Shown in pieces: positions 1-5,414 of a stretch of 5,414 nt of DNA. How positions within the stretch are numbered: position 1 is the stretch's first letter; each line of letters begins with the position of its first letter. A program made the translations under genes and the position numbers. The notes under the pieces are model-generated. The model did not search any database. It was not told the origin of the DNA and was given only the letters and a program-made list of their open reading frames with translations. This DNA is from Chloroflexota bacterium (GTDB taxonomy: Bacteria; Chloroflexota; UBA11872): positions 1 through 5,414 of the forward strand of contig JAPOXI010000016.1 of assembly GCA_026707185.1 (NCBI GenBank), given 5' to 3'.

Positions 1-70
1 CCCGAGTCTTTCGTAAGGGCGGCGTCCCGACCCGCCCGTCTTCCGATCGTGCGCTCTATCGTGCTTAGAA

Positions 71-90
71 CCTGCCCTGAGCCTGCCGAC
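71..90. repeat. Single copy of the CCTGAGCCTG dispersed repeat
   Basis: CCTGCCCTGAGCCTGCCGA is identical over 19 bases to the start of the unit at 5261-5279, about 5.2 kb away in the same orientation. The same dispersed repeat therefore brackets the whole gene cluster. Confidence 0.8.
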
Positions 91-165
91 TGGGTCCCGA
101 TCCCAAACCGCCCTCTTCCGCGCACCCCGCTCGTGCCTTGTCGCCCACGCTGCCGTCCCTTGTGG

Positions 166-187
166 CCCAGGCTGCGCGCAGCCTGGG
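166..187. repeat. Perfect 22-bp palindrome
   Basis: Each arm is CCCAGGCTGCG and the right arm (177-187) is its exact reverse complement, with no spacer. In single-stranded form it could make a GC-rich hairpin. It lies in non-coding DNA about 370 bp beyond the end of the AlbA_2 gene, with no T-run beside it. It resembles short intergenic palindromic repeats more than a terminator; a dimeric repressor site is possible, but no neighbouring gene supports that. Confidence 0.7.
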
Positions 188-241
188 ACCCGCGCTCGCT
201 CACCCCCTTACCCGCAACATCACCACTCCCAACTCCCTCCC

Positions 242-289
242 CCCGGCGTCCCCAGCCTCCGTCATCCCGGCGTCCCCAGCCGGATCCGG
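242..289. repeat. 16-bp direct repeat with overlapping hairpin
   Basis: CCCGGCGTCCCCAGCC occurs at 242-257 and again at 266-281, a 24-bp period. The second copy forms a small stem, CCGGC (267-271) with GCCGG (279-283), extendable by two A-T pairs across a bulged C. It runs into the palindrome CCGGATCCGG (280-289). The block resembles CGTCAT-CCGGC dispersed palindromic elements of GC-rich bacteria. No coding function is apparent. Confidence 0.55.
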
Positions 290-540
290 TCCCCTGCCAT
301 TTGCCACTGCCCCACCCGCCGCGACCTCGACGGCGCCCTATCCCGAATCCTCAACCTCGCCACCCTCACAGGCCTCCTTCACCTCCTAGCCACCGCACCC
401 ACCATCTCAGCCACCGCCTCTTATCACAATCGCGCGAAGGCACCTGAACTATGCAGTCCGCAGTGGACAGCCAAGGCTGTTCAACCTTTGGGTCGTCTTG
501 GCAAACAGCGCCATCTGGCTGCCGGCAGCGAGATTTCCTT

Positions 541-567
541 CTGGAACGCCAGGACGCTAGGTTCCAG
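541..567 (-). terminator. Stem-loop at the end of the AlbA_2 gene, weak terminator candidate
   Basis: CTGGAAC (541-547) and GTTCCAG (561-567) form a perfect 7-bp inverted repeat with a 13-nt loop that contains the TAG stop (559-557). On the transcribed minus strand the hairpin is followed by GAAGGAAATC, without a U-run, so it is not a standard intrinsic terminator. It could instead stabilise the 3' end of the mRNA or be chance. Confidence 0.25.
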
Positions 568-1882
568 GTTTGAGTGAATCGGTAACGTCACAAGGCGCGG
601 AGTCTGGATTCTCATGCTCCGGCTGCCGTCGGCGCGTGATCTGCGCCGTCTCCTCGCCGTACGCCCAGATCACCAAGCGGAGCTCGCTGTCGTCAATCAC
701 GCTGAATTCCGGCTCACGACCTGACAACTCAAGACTCTCGCCGAGAATGATGGGCACCCCATCTCCGCGTCTGTCCATAAGACGCGAGCGCCCGATTTCC
801 CCTGCGGCAGTCGCGGGACAGCGCGCGAGGAGTGAGACGATCAGCTCATTCCGGCTGTATTGTCGCAAGTGCATGCTGTCTGGCGTGAGTGTGTTGGCGA
901 GGTCACCTGGAACGTAGAGTTCCAAGCGATCCCTAAAGATATGGAAGCGGATCCGGGCACCAGCCATCGAATAGTCACGGTGAGCCACGGCATTCACAAG
1001 CGCCTCGAATACGGCCCGCTGACTGAATTGCGGGCGCTCTAGCCGAGCCGTTGCCTTAGTTGCCCCCACCAACATATTTCGACGTGCAAAATGCATCGCC
1101 TCGAAGACCTGGGCGTCCAGCGGTCCTCCGACGTCGCGTGCGTCGCTCTGATAATTCACGTCCCGTCGCTCGCCGGCATAGCTCACGGCTTGGATTTGAG
1201 CATGTGGTAACCACCGCTCCGGGTCGCGTGTGCACATCAAGACGCCGGCAACCGTGATCCGAACCACGCCTTCGCCGTCGGCAGCGACGATACGGAGCTT
1301 TCCCAGAATGTCCTCTGTCACTTCGGAGCCTTGTCGCATGAACCGCCGCGCAAGTTCTCGGTCCAGGTCATCCAGAGAAGTGCCCGGAACCACCGACTCA
1401 TCGAACCGAATCACCCGGCTCTGGCTTCGCTCCTGGAGTAGCCGTGCCAGCAATTCGGGCGACATCTCGCGCTTCGAGCTTCCTATGCGCCTGAAATAGC
1501 CACCCGGACTCTTGTGGACAAAGAGGCTTCGCGCAATGTCGATCACGAGAATCGGAACAAGCGAACCCACCGCGTTGGGCAACTCAGCCTTCCGAATCAC
1601 CGCGTCGAGGGGCGGCGTAACCGAGTCGTTGCAAATCTCACGGGCCCATCCCTCAACTGCATCCAGGCGACCTATGGGAATACCGAGCACTTCGTGCGTT
1701 CTGTCTTCAACTCCCAGCACGAAAGTTCCGCCTGGACCATTGGCCATGCCGGCCAATTCGTCAGCAAATTCGCGTCGGTCTGGATCTGTCACGCGGCTCC
1801 CGGCCAGCAAAACTCGCTTTAGCTCAATGGTCGAGTCCTCACCAAGGCGGATTCGCCGGGCCAATTCCTGAAGATCTGTCAA
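557..1882 (-). CDS. AlbA_2 (Schlafen-type) and GHKL ATPase-domain protein
   Basis: This 441-aa protein is of the kind often auto-named 'ATP-binding protein' or 'RecG-like', although no helicase motifs are visible. The N-terminal AlbA_2 domain (about 14-130) shows the typical GEDSTIELKR (E20, K22), then ADELAGMANGPGG (N48, G51-G52) and FVLGVED. A linker with RLLQERSQ and DDLD follows (about 145-200), then VAGVLMCTRDPERWLPHA (211-228). The C-terminal HATPase_c_4 domain has the N-box FEALVNAVAHRDYS (E293, N297), an ELYVPGDL strand (321-328) and a glycine motif RRGDGVPII (371-379). It ends soon after, without the winged helix many relatives carry. The start is TTG at 1882, supported by GGAG 8 nt upstream and by the position of the AlbA_2 domain; the first internal Met is residue 46, inside that domain. 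It overlaps the PHP-ATPase stop as TTGA, implying translational coupling. AlbA_2 domains are associated with nucleic-acid binding and, in Schlafens, RNA cleavage. Its role here as effector, sensor or regulator is unknown. Confidence 0.9.
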   Translation of the reverse strand: MTDLQELARRIRLGEDSTIELKRVLLAGSRVTDPDRREFADELAGMANGPGGTFVLGVEDRTHEVLGIPIGRLDAVEGWAREICNDSVTPPLDAVIRKAELPNAVGSLVPILVIDIARSLFVHKSPGGYFRRIGSSKREMSPELLARLLQERSQSRVIRFDESVVPGTSLDDLDRELARRFMRQGSEVTEDILGKLRIVAADGEGVVRITVAGVLMCTRDPERWLPHAQIQAVSYAGERRDVNYQSDARDVGGPLDAQVFEAMHFARRNMLVGATKATARLERPQFSQRAVFEALVNAVAHRDYSMAGARIRFHIFRDRLELYVPGDLANTLTPDSMHLRQYSRNELIVSLLARCPATAAGEIGRSRLMDRRGDGVPIILGESLELSGREPEFSVIDDSELRLVIWAYGEETAQITRRRQPEHENPDSAPCDVTDSLKPGT

Positions 1883-4605
1883 GGTCCTGACTCCGTAGCC
1901 GGCATGATCCGCTGGTAACGGCTCTCAAATGCCTCGCGTCCGCCTTCCATGATCCGACAGATCTCGTCGCGAACTTTCCTCTCCTGCAAGCCTCCCTGAC
2001 AGGCAATGTGGCTTTGGCCCGCAGCGGCCTCAAGCGACAACACCAGCTCTGCATCCCCGTGAACAACTATGTTTGGATTGTGGGTGACCACGATCACCTG
2101 CCGACCGAGTTTCGTCTCCCGGAGGCGCTTGACGAGCAGTTCGTAAACCAGAGTGTTATCCAAGTCGTCTTCAGGCTGGTCAAGAATGATCGGCTCCGTA
2201 CCGTAACCCAAGACGAAGGCGAGCAGTGCTGCCGTCTGCTGTCCTGGCGATCCCTGCGCGAGCGATGCCCACCCGCCTACACGATGGTCATGAAAGCGCA
2301 CGCTGACGGCGTCTTCAGGGAGATACAGCGCCAGGCGGTCGATTCGCTCGGGTGGAACTCCCCTGAGGGTCGAATTGAACCGCGCATCACGAGCTGGCCA
2401 GGAATCTTCGTCCCCCGAGCGGAATCGGCGCATCGCCGCAACAACCTCATCCAGCCTCTCCCAGTCCCATTGACTATTGGCTCCAGGTCTGATCCTCTGG
2501 GCGATTGCCTGGCGATCATTCTCAAATCGATCAGTCCCCAGAATGTCGCGCAATTGGCTCGCGATACTGTCGGATTGCTCTAGAGAATTAACCTCGACTT
2601 GGATTGTCTCACCGGAGGCCTCTTGTGCGAATTCTTGACGCCTCTTGCTCAATTCCTCGCGCTTCGTACGGAACTCTCTAAGGATGTTTTCGGCGTCATG
2701 CTCCAGTCGCTCCGCCCGTTCCCGCTCACTCCCCAACACCTCAATTTCCCGGCGCAGATTCGCTGCCTGTTGCAACAGATCACCGTATTCGCTCGGACTG
2801 GAGATTCCTTGTGCCGCGAGTTGCGTTGACACTTCACTGAAGTGGCCTCTACTGGCACTCACTGCGTCAAGCCAAGAGCTGGCGTCGCTTCCAGTTCGAA
2901 GGTCGTCGATCTCCCGGCGAGTTTTTCCAACCCCATCAAGAACGCTTGTACGAAGGCTGTTGACAGACTTCTCCAGGTCCTTGTGCGCACGCTTAAGAGC
3001 CTGTCCGTGTGGAGATTCTTCAATTTCAAGGGGGAGGTCAAGATCGGCTACCAAGAGCTCGTCAGCAGCACGACCAACTGATTGCACCGCCTTCAAAGCT
3101 CCACGCAGAACCTCCTGCCACGTGTCGTCTTGCTGGCGTTGTACGCGGTAAGCACTCAAGACTTGTGCGTGGCCGCCTTCTTGGAGGATGTCCAGCTTCC
3201 GTTGAACGTCCTCTAGCGACGCCCGTCGGTCCGGAAGATCGTCGGCCTGTCCGAAAGCCGAGCGGGCCTCGGCACGGAGCGATAGGTAGCGAGCCTCTAG
3301 CCGGTCCATATCACGAGCGAGATCCACTTTGCGGACTGTCTGGCTGTCGTCGATAACAGATAGCAGAGCGTTCGGATCCTGTGCCAATGCAAAGAGCTGC
3401 TTCTGGCTGTAGATCCGCACGGGGAAGCGCTGGCGAATGTCGCCTTCTTGTGGAATAGACTTTCCGTCTTCGAGTAGTGCGATCGAGTGCGGGTCGCCAT
3501 GCTCGCCCCACGACAAGACGAATCGATCTCCGCTTCGGCGATACACAATTTCGATGCGCGTTTGCTGAGTTAGAAGACCTTCGGATCCACGTTCCCCCGA
3601 GACGCGCATCCGTCGATTGAAAAGATCCCGCAGTGAGCCTTCGTCGTCGCTATCGCGTCCGTCGAGTTCTGACTCTCGCCGGAGCGTCTTTCGACAGAAA
3701 TCAACAAGTGTGGACTTGCCCGTGCCACGCCCACCGATGATGGTGTTTAACCAAGGGTTGAAAGCAACTTTCATGGGAGCCAACCGTCCCATGAATTTCC
3801 CATCGCGGACCGTAATGCTCTCGATCGCCAGATCAGCGTGCCCATTTGGATCGTATGGATCGCCCTGCTTTGCCGGCCTAAGAGACTCGGCACCATCAAG
3901 CAAGGCCAAGCGAAGTCCTTCTAAGCTCGGACGCGTCATCTTCACCCACGTGAAGCGCTGACCCAACTGGTCGTAGTCGTGGCCGTCCGAAGACCACACC
4001 TGCGAGATTCGGCGACCGACATCGGGGCAACTTCCATCAATCCAAAACTCCTCGAGCGGCTCGTTCGGATCGATCTCAGCCGCAGCTAAACGCGAGTGAC
4101 GAAGCACGACAAGCCGCTCTTGGCCTGTGAGTCTCAGCAATCCCCTTGGCCCGTTTACATGCGCGCCGACGATCAGAACCTCATCCCCGAATGAACCCAG
4201 AATCTGTTCGACATTTCTTGTTGACCGGGCTTCCTCTTGGCCGCGCTGATCTACCGAAACCTGGGCGATCGAGAGCAGATCTTCAATATGCTCTTCATTG
4301 CAGTTTGGCTCCATGAGCAGCAGGAGATGCGTGCCGTCACTCGCGGTCAACTCAACGCCCGGAAAAAGAACGGGAGCGTCCCCCATCTCGGATCCCGAGT
4401 CTTGCAGGTGTGCAATAGCCTTCGCCGTATTGTGGTCAGTTATCGCGATAGCTTCTATTCCAGCGTCGCGAGCCGACTTCAGCCACCGAATCCAGTCTGG
4501 ATTATCTCGATCCGACTGACTTCCGAAGTCGTGAGACTCGGGCGAATGCGCGTGAAGACTGACTCGCCACCAACGCGACCCGGGCCAATCCCAGGATGCC
4601 TGCAT
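1879..4605 (-). CDS. trlF: PHP-domain SMC-like ATPase, TrlF family
   Basis: This 908-aa protein joins a metal-dependent phosphoesterase to an SMC/ABC-type ATPase. The PHP domain (about 14-240) has HAHSPESHD (H18, H20, D26), TDHN (D57, H58), PGVELT (E85), H149 and SSDGH (D207, H209), so the expected metal ligands look complete. The ATPase follows with Walker A GGRGTGKST (291-299, K297), a Q-loop in YSQKQ (Q401), a helical and coiled-coil insertion (about 425-690, clearest at 608-663), a signature-like QGSPGQQ (784-790), Walker B PIILDQPEDDLD (805-816) and an H-loop VVTHNP (H842). Glutamine (Q810) replaces the usual catalytic Glu after the Walker B Asp. The ATG at 4605 is preferred because the first PHP motif begins 17 residues later and an in-frame stop lies at 4624-4626. 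Its ribosome-binding site is weak (GGGA, 10 nt upstream). No signal peptide or membrane segment is seen, so it is probably cytosolic. It overlaps the next gene by 4 nt. The family name is recalled from its architecture. A defence role as a nuclease-ATPase is inference; a DNA-repair role is the main alternative. Confidence 0.93.
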   Translation of the reverse strand: MQASWDWPGSRWWRVSLHAHSPESHDFGSQSDRDNPDWIRWLKSARDAGIEAIAITDHNTAKAIAHLQDSGSEMGDAPVLFPGVELTASDGTHLLLLMEPNCNEEHIEDLLSIAQVSVDQRGQEEARSTRNVEQILGSFGDEVLIVGAHVNGPRGLLRLTGQERLVVLRHSRLAAAEIDPNEPLEEFWIDGSCPDVGRRISQVWSSDGHDYDQLGQRFTWVKMTRPSLEGLRLALLDGAESLRPAKQGDPYDPNGHADLAIESITVRDGKFMGRLAPMKVAFNPWLNTIIGGRGTGKSTLVDFCRKTLRRESELDGRDSDDEGSLRDLFNRRMRVSGERGSEGLLTQQTRIEIVYRRSGDRFVLSWGEHGDPHSIALLEDGKSIPQEGDIRQRFPVRIYSQKQLFALAQDPNALLSVIDDSQTVRKVDLARDMDRLEARYLSLRAEARSAFGQADDLPDRRASLEDVQRKLDILQEGGHAQVLSAYRVQRQQDDTWQEVLRGALKAVQSVGRAADELLVADLDLPLEIEESPHGQALKRAHKDLEKSVNSLRTSVLDGVGKTRREIDDLRTGSDASSWLDAVSASRGHFSEVSTQLAAQGISSPSEYGDLLQQAANLRREIEVLGSERERAERLEHDAENILREFRTKREELSKRRQEFAQEASGETIQVEVNSLEQSDSIASQLRDILGTDRFENDRQAIAQRIRPGANSQWDWERLDEVVAAMRRFRSGDEDSWPARDARFNSTLRGVPPERIDRLALYLPEDAVSVRFHDHRVGGWASLAQGSPGQQTAALLAFVLGYGTEPIILDQPEDDLDNTLVYELLVKRLRETKLGRQVIVVTHNPNIVVHGDAELVLSLEAAAGQSHIACQGGLQERKVRDEICRIMEGGREAFESRYQRIMPATESGP
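1891..1894 (-). promoter_or_regulatory. Shine-Dalgarno GGAG for the TTG-initiated AlbA_2 gene
   Basis: GGAG lies within the last codons of the PHP-ATPase gene, 8 nt upstream of the TTG at 1882-1880. This good spacing supports the non-ATG start and the TTGA stop/start overlap. The next AGGA (1888-1885) is only 2 nt from the TTG and too close to be the main site. Confidence 0.6.
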
Positions 4606-4610
4606 GACGT

Positions 4611-4818
4611 CTATATCCCGACTTCAATAAGCATTGCCGAGCCTGGCGGAACTGGTATTAGATCAGCGTATTCACTCAGCATCACGATACGAAAGGCACC
4701 TGCTCTCCAAATCAAACTCTCGGTCTCCGTGCAAGCATCTCCGGCGGCTAGGCAGCCGGACAGGTCCAGAATGCACGCAGAATACCCGTTGCCGGTCTTT
4801 TCGATTACCGCTGCGCAT
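4611..4818 (-). pseudogene. hicB: HicB-family antitoxin relic, frameshifted near the start
   Basis: Reading the minus strand from 4811 to the TAG at 4613-4611 gives a clear HicB signature: AVIEKTGNGYSA, then DLSGCLAAGD (the family usually has PDLPGC..GD), ESLIWRAGAF (usually IREAI.FH), and a tail ending IPVPPGSAMLIEVGI. HicB antitoxins bind and neutralise the HicA mRNA interferase. The only plausible start, ATG at 4818-4816, lies 1 nt after the hicA-relic stop but is out of frame with the body. ATG-CGC is followed by a lone A and then the in-frame GCG-GTA-ATC-GAA, so a few bases are missing at codons 3-5. From ATG to stop is about 69 codons, the usual size of small HicB proteins. The frameshift plus substitutions in the conserved DLPGC and REA positions suggest a decayed gene; a sequencing error could explain the frameshift alone. 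The stop is 5 nt before the PHP-ATPase ATG. Confidence 0.75.
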
Positions 4819-4819
4819 T

Positions 4820-5042
4820 CTACCGCGACACTCCCTTGTCGAGATCAGCCCGTTTCAGCATGCCGCTCCACGTTCCATCTGCGAAATCGTGAGTCGGTCT
4901 ACCTGCGATAGTGACTGTCCCAGCCAAGTGGCCCAAGCAGTGAGTAGCCCGGGCCATCCTGGAACACCGGAGATACGTCCGAGCCGGGGGCGCCTTCGCC
5001 TTCGAGCATTCGCGCAAGACCTCTCCCTGCCCACCGTGGCAT
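4820..5042 (-). pseudogene. hicA: HicA-family toxin relic, two frames
   Basis: The 3' half, in the frame ending at TAG 4822-4820, translates to RATHCLGH, then AGTVTIAGRPTHDFADGTW, then SGMLKRADL. This matches the HicA pattern GSH....H..GTVTIAG.P..DL..GT...ILKQAGL. ATH stands where HicA has GSH, keeping the family's catalytic His, and about two residues are missing before GTV. A likely N-terminal part, MPRWAGRGLARMLEGEG, is read from ATG at 5042-5040 in a different frame, so at least one frameshift lies near 4985-4995. HicA toxins are small double-stranded-RNA-binding-fold mRNA interferases of about 60-80 aa; the 5042-4820 span is 73 codons plus stop, as expected. The hicA-hicB order with 1-nt spacing is also typical. 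The C-terminal match is strong and the N-terminal one tentative. It is probably inactive. Confidence 0.65.
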
Positions 5043-5414
5043 CGATACCACCGCAATCTCGGCCAGCTTCGCCTGTGCTCATTGCATTGCCATCACTGCA
5101 AGCACCCCTCATCCAGTCCCCGGTCCAACCCGCCACCCCCAACCAGCCCCGCACCGAGCGCTCCACCAGCCACCGACCACTCGCCCTAACTCCATCCCTG
5201 CGTCCCCGAAAAACCCGTCCTGAGCCCGCCGAAGCCTGTCCTGAGCCTGCCGAAGGAAAACCTGCCCTGAGCCTGCCGAAGGAAAACCTGCCCTGAGCCC
5301 GCCAAAGAGCCTGCCCTAAGCCTGTCGAATCCTGTCCTGAGCTAGTCGAAGGAGGGGACCCACCAGCACCCCACCGCCCCATCACACCAGTGCTACTCCG
5401 CCCCCCACAAACCA
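5043..5414. other. Non-coding, cytosine-rich upstream flank
   Basis: This stretch lies upstream of the hicA relic. It contains the tandem array (5214-5352) within strongly C-skewed DNA: 5101-5160 has 34 C and 10 G, and 5361-5414 has 31 C and 5 G. Long open frames cross it on both strands (4634-5296 plus, 4855-5385 minus), but their products are low-complexity and repeat-derived. I see no clear sigma-70 promoter for the minus-strand unit, so the transcription start of the operon is unresolved. Confidence 0.65.
5214..5352. repeat. Six-unit degenerate tandem array of a ~21-bp CCTGAGCCTG repeat
   Basis: Six units share the core CCTGAGCCTGCCGAAGG, each preceded by CCTGT or CCTGC. They lie at 5214-5234, 5235-5256, 5261-5282, 5287-5307, 5310-5330 and 5331-5352. 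Units two and three, with their AAAA tails (5235-5260 and 5261-5286), differ at only one of 26 bases; the others carry one to several changes. This matches a type of dispersed short intergenic repeat (TTCGACAGGCTCAGG on the other strand) found in several GC-rich bacterial lineages. Units abut or are 2-4 nt apart, unlike CRISPR repeats and spacers. Reading frames through it give repetitive Pro/Glu/Leu-rich peptides and are artefacts. Confidence 0.85.

Larger units (their letters stand above)
1..556. other. Non-coding, cytosine-rich downstream flank
   Basis: No convincing gene was found. From about 90 to 430 the plus strand is very C-rich and G-poor: 181-240 has 33 C and 8 G, and 361-420 has 34 C and 6 G. 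Plus-strand open frames here (49-447 and 138-389) encode low-complexity Pro/Arg/Ser/His-rich peptides that follow from the skew. From 440 to 556 composition is more even, with a small palindrome GCTGCCGGCAGC at 518-529. A 41-codon plus-strand frame from ATG 451 runs into the end of the AlbA_2 gene and matches nothing I recognise. Confidence 0.7.

Noticed and set aside
49..447. 132-aa Pro/Arg-rich plus-strand open frame
   Set aside because: Low-complexity product explained by the extreme C content; no ribosome-binding site or domain.
451..573. 41-codon plus-strand frame starting at ATG 451
   Set aside because: No recognisable motif, no clear ribosome-binding site, and it runs antisense into the end of the AlbA_2 gene.
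2008..2583. 191-aa plus-strand open frame
   Set aside because: It lies wholly antisense to the PHP-ATPase gene, whose frame carries clear family motifs. Its product matches no family I recognise.
2645..3151. 168-aa plus-strand open frame
   Set aside because: It is antisense to the coiled-coil part of the PHP-ATPase. The Ser/Arg-rich product is the expected shadow of that coding strand.
4687..4715. Promoter-like TTGATT and TCGTAT with 17-nt spacing on the minus strand
   Set aside because: Matches only 4/6 and 3/6 to the sigma-70 boxes and lies inside the conserved hicB-relic frame.
4634..5296. 220-aa plus-strand open frame
   Set aside because: It crosses the start of the hicB and hicA relics on the opposite strand, C-rich DNA and the tandem repeat. 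Its end is repeat-derived and no domain is visible.
5214..5352. Possible CRISPR array
   Set aside because: Units abut or are only a few bases apart, are degenerate, and have no unique spacers.
4855..5385. 176-aa minus-strand open frame
   Set aside because: Its N-terminal half is a translation of the tandem repeats (Gly/Ser/Arg-rich) and its C-terminal half reads the hicA relic out of frame.

Overview
The window holds a compact two-gene unit on the minus strand. It is preceded by the decayed remains of a HicAB toxin-antitoxin pair and flanked on both sides by non-coding, cytosine-rich, repeat-bearing DNA. The sequence suggests a GC-rich bacterial chromosome or metagenomic contig with many dispersed short repeats. 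Copies of a CCTGAGCCTGCCGAAGG-type repeat occur at both ends. Such repeats are common in several GC-rich lineages, Chloroflexota among them, but I cannot assign a taxon from this window.

Layout on the plus-strand axis: 1-556 has no convincing gene and carries one repeat copy (71-90), a perfect 22-bp palindrome (166-187) and a 16-bp direct repeat with a hairpin (242-289). 557-1882 (minus) encodes a 441-aa protein with an N-terminal Schlafen-type AlbA_2 domain and a C-terminal GHKL-type ATPase domain (HATPase_c_4). 1879-4605 (minus) encodes a 908-aa protein that fuses an apparently intact PHP metal-dependent phosphoesterase domain to an SMC/ABC-like ATPase interrupted by coiled coil, matching the TrlF family of AAA-like ATPases. 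4611-5042 (minus) holds relics of hicB and hicA, recognisable by family motifs but broken by frameshifts. 5043-5414 is C-rich non-coding DNA with a six-unit degenerate tandem repeat array (5214-5352).

Transcription order is hicA relic, hicB relic, the PHP-ATPase gene, then the AlbA_2 gene. The hicB-relic stop lies 5 nt before the PHP-ATPase ATG. The PHP-ATPase stop overlaps the TTG start of the AlbA_2 gene by 4 nt (TTGA). The two large genes therefore look translationally coupled and probably act together. A nuclease-like PHP domain on an SMC-like ATPase, paired with a nucleic-acid-binding AlbA_2/GHKL protein beside toxin-antitoxin debris, is what a phage- or plasmid-defence locus would look like. 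That role is inferred from architecture and context and is not shown by the sequence alone.
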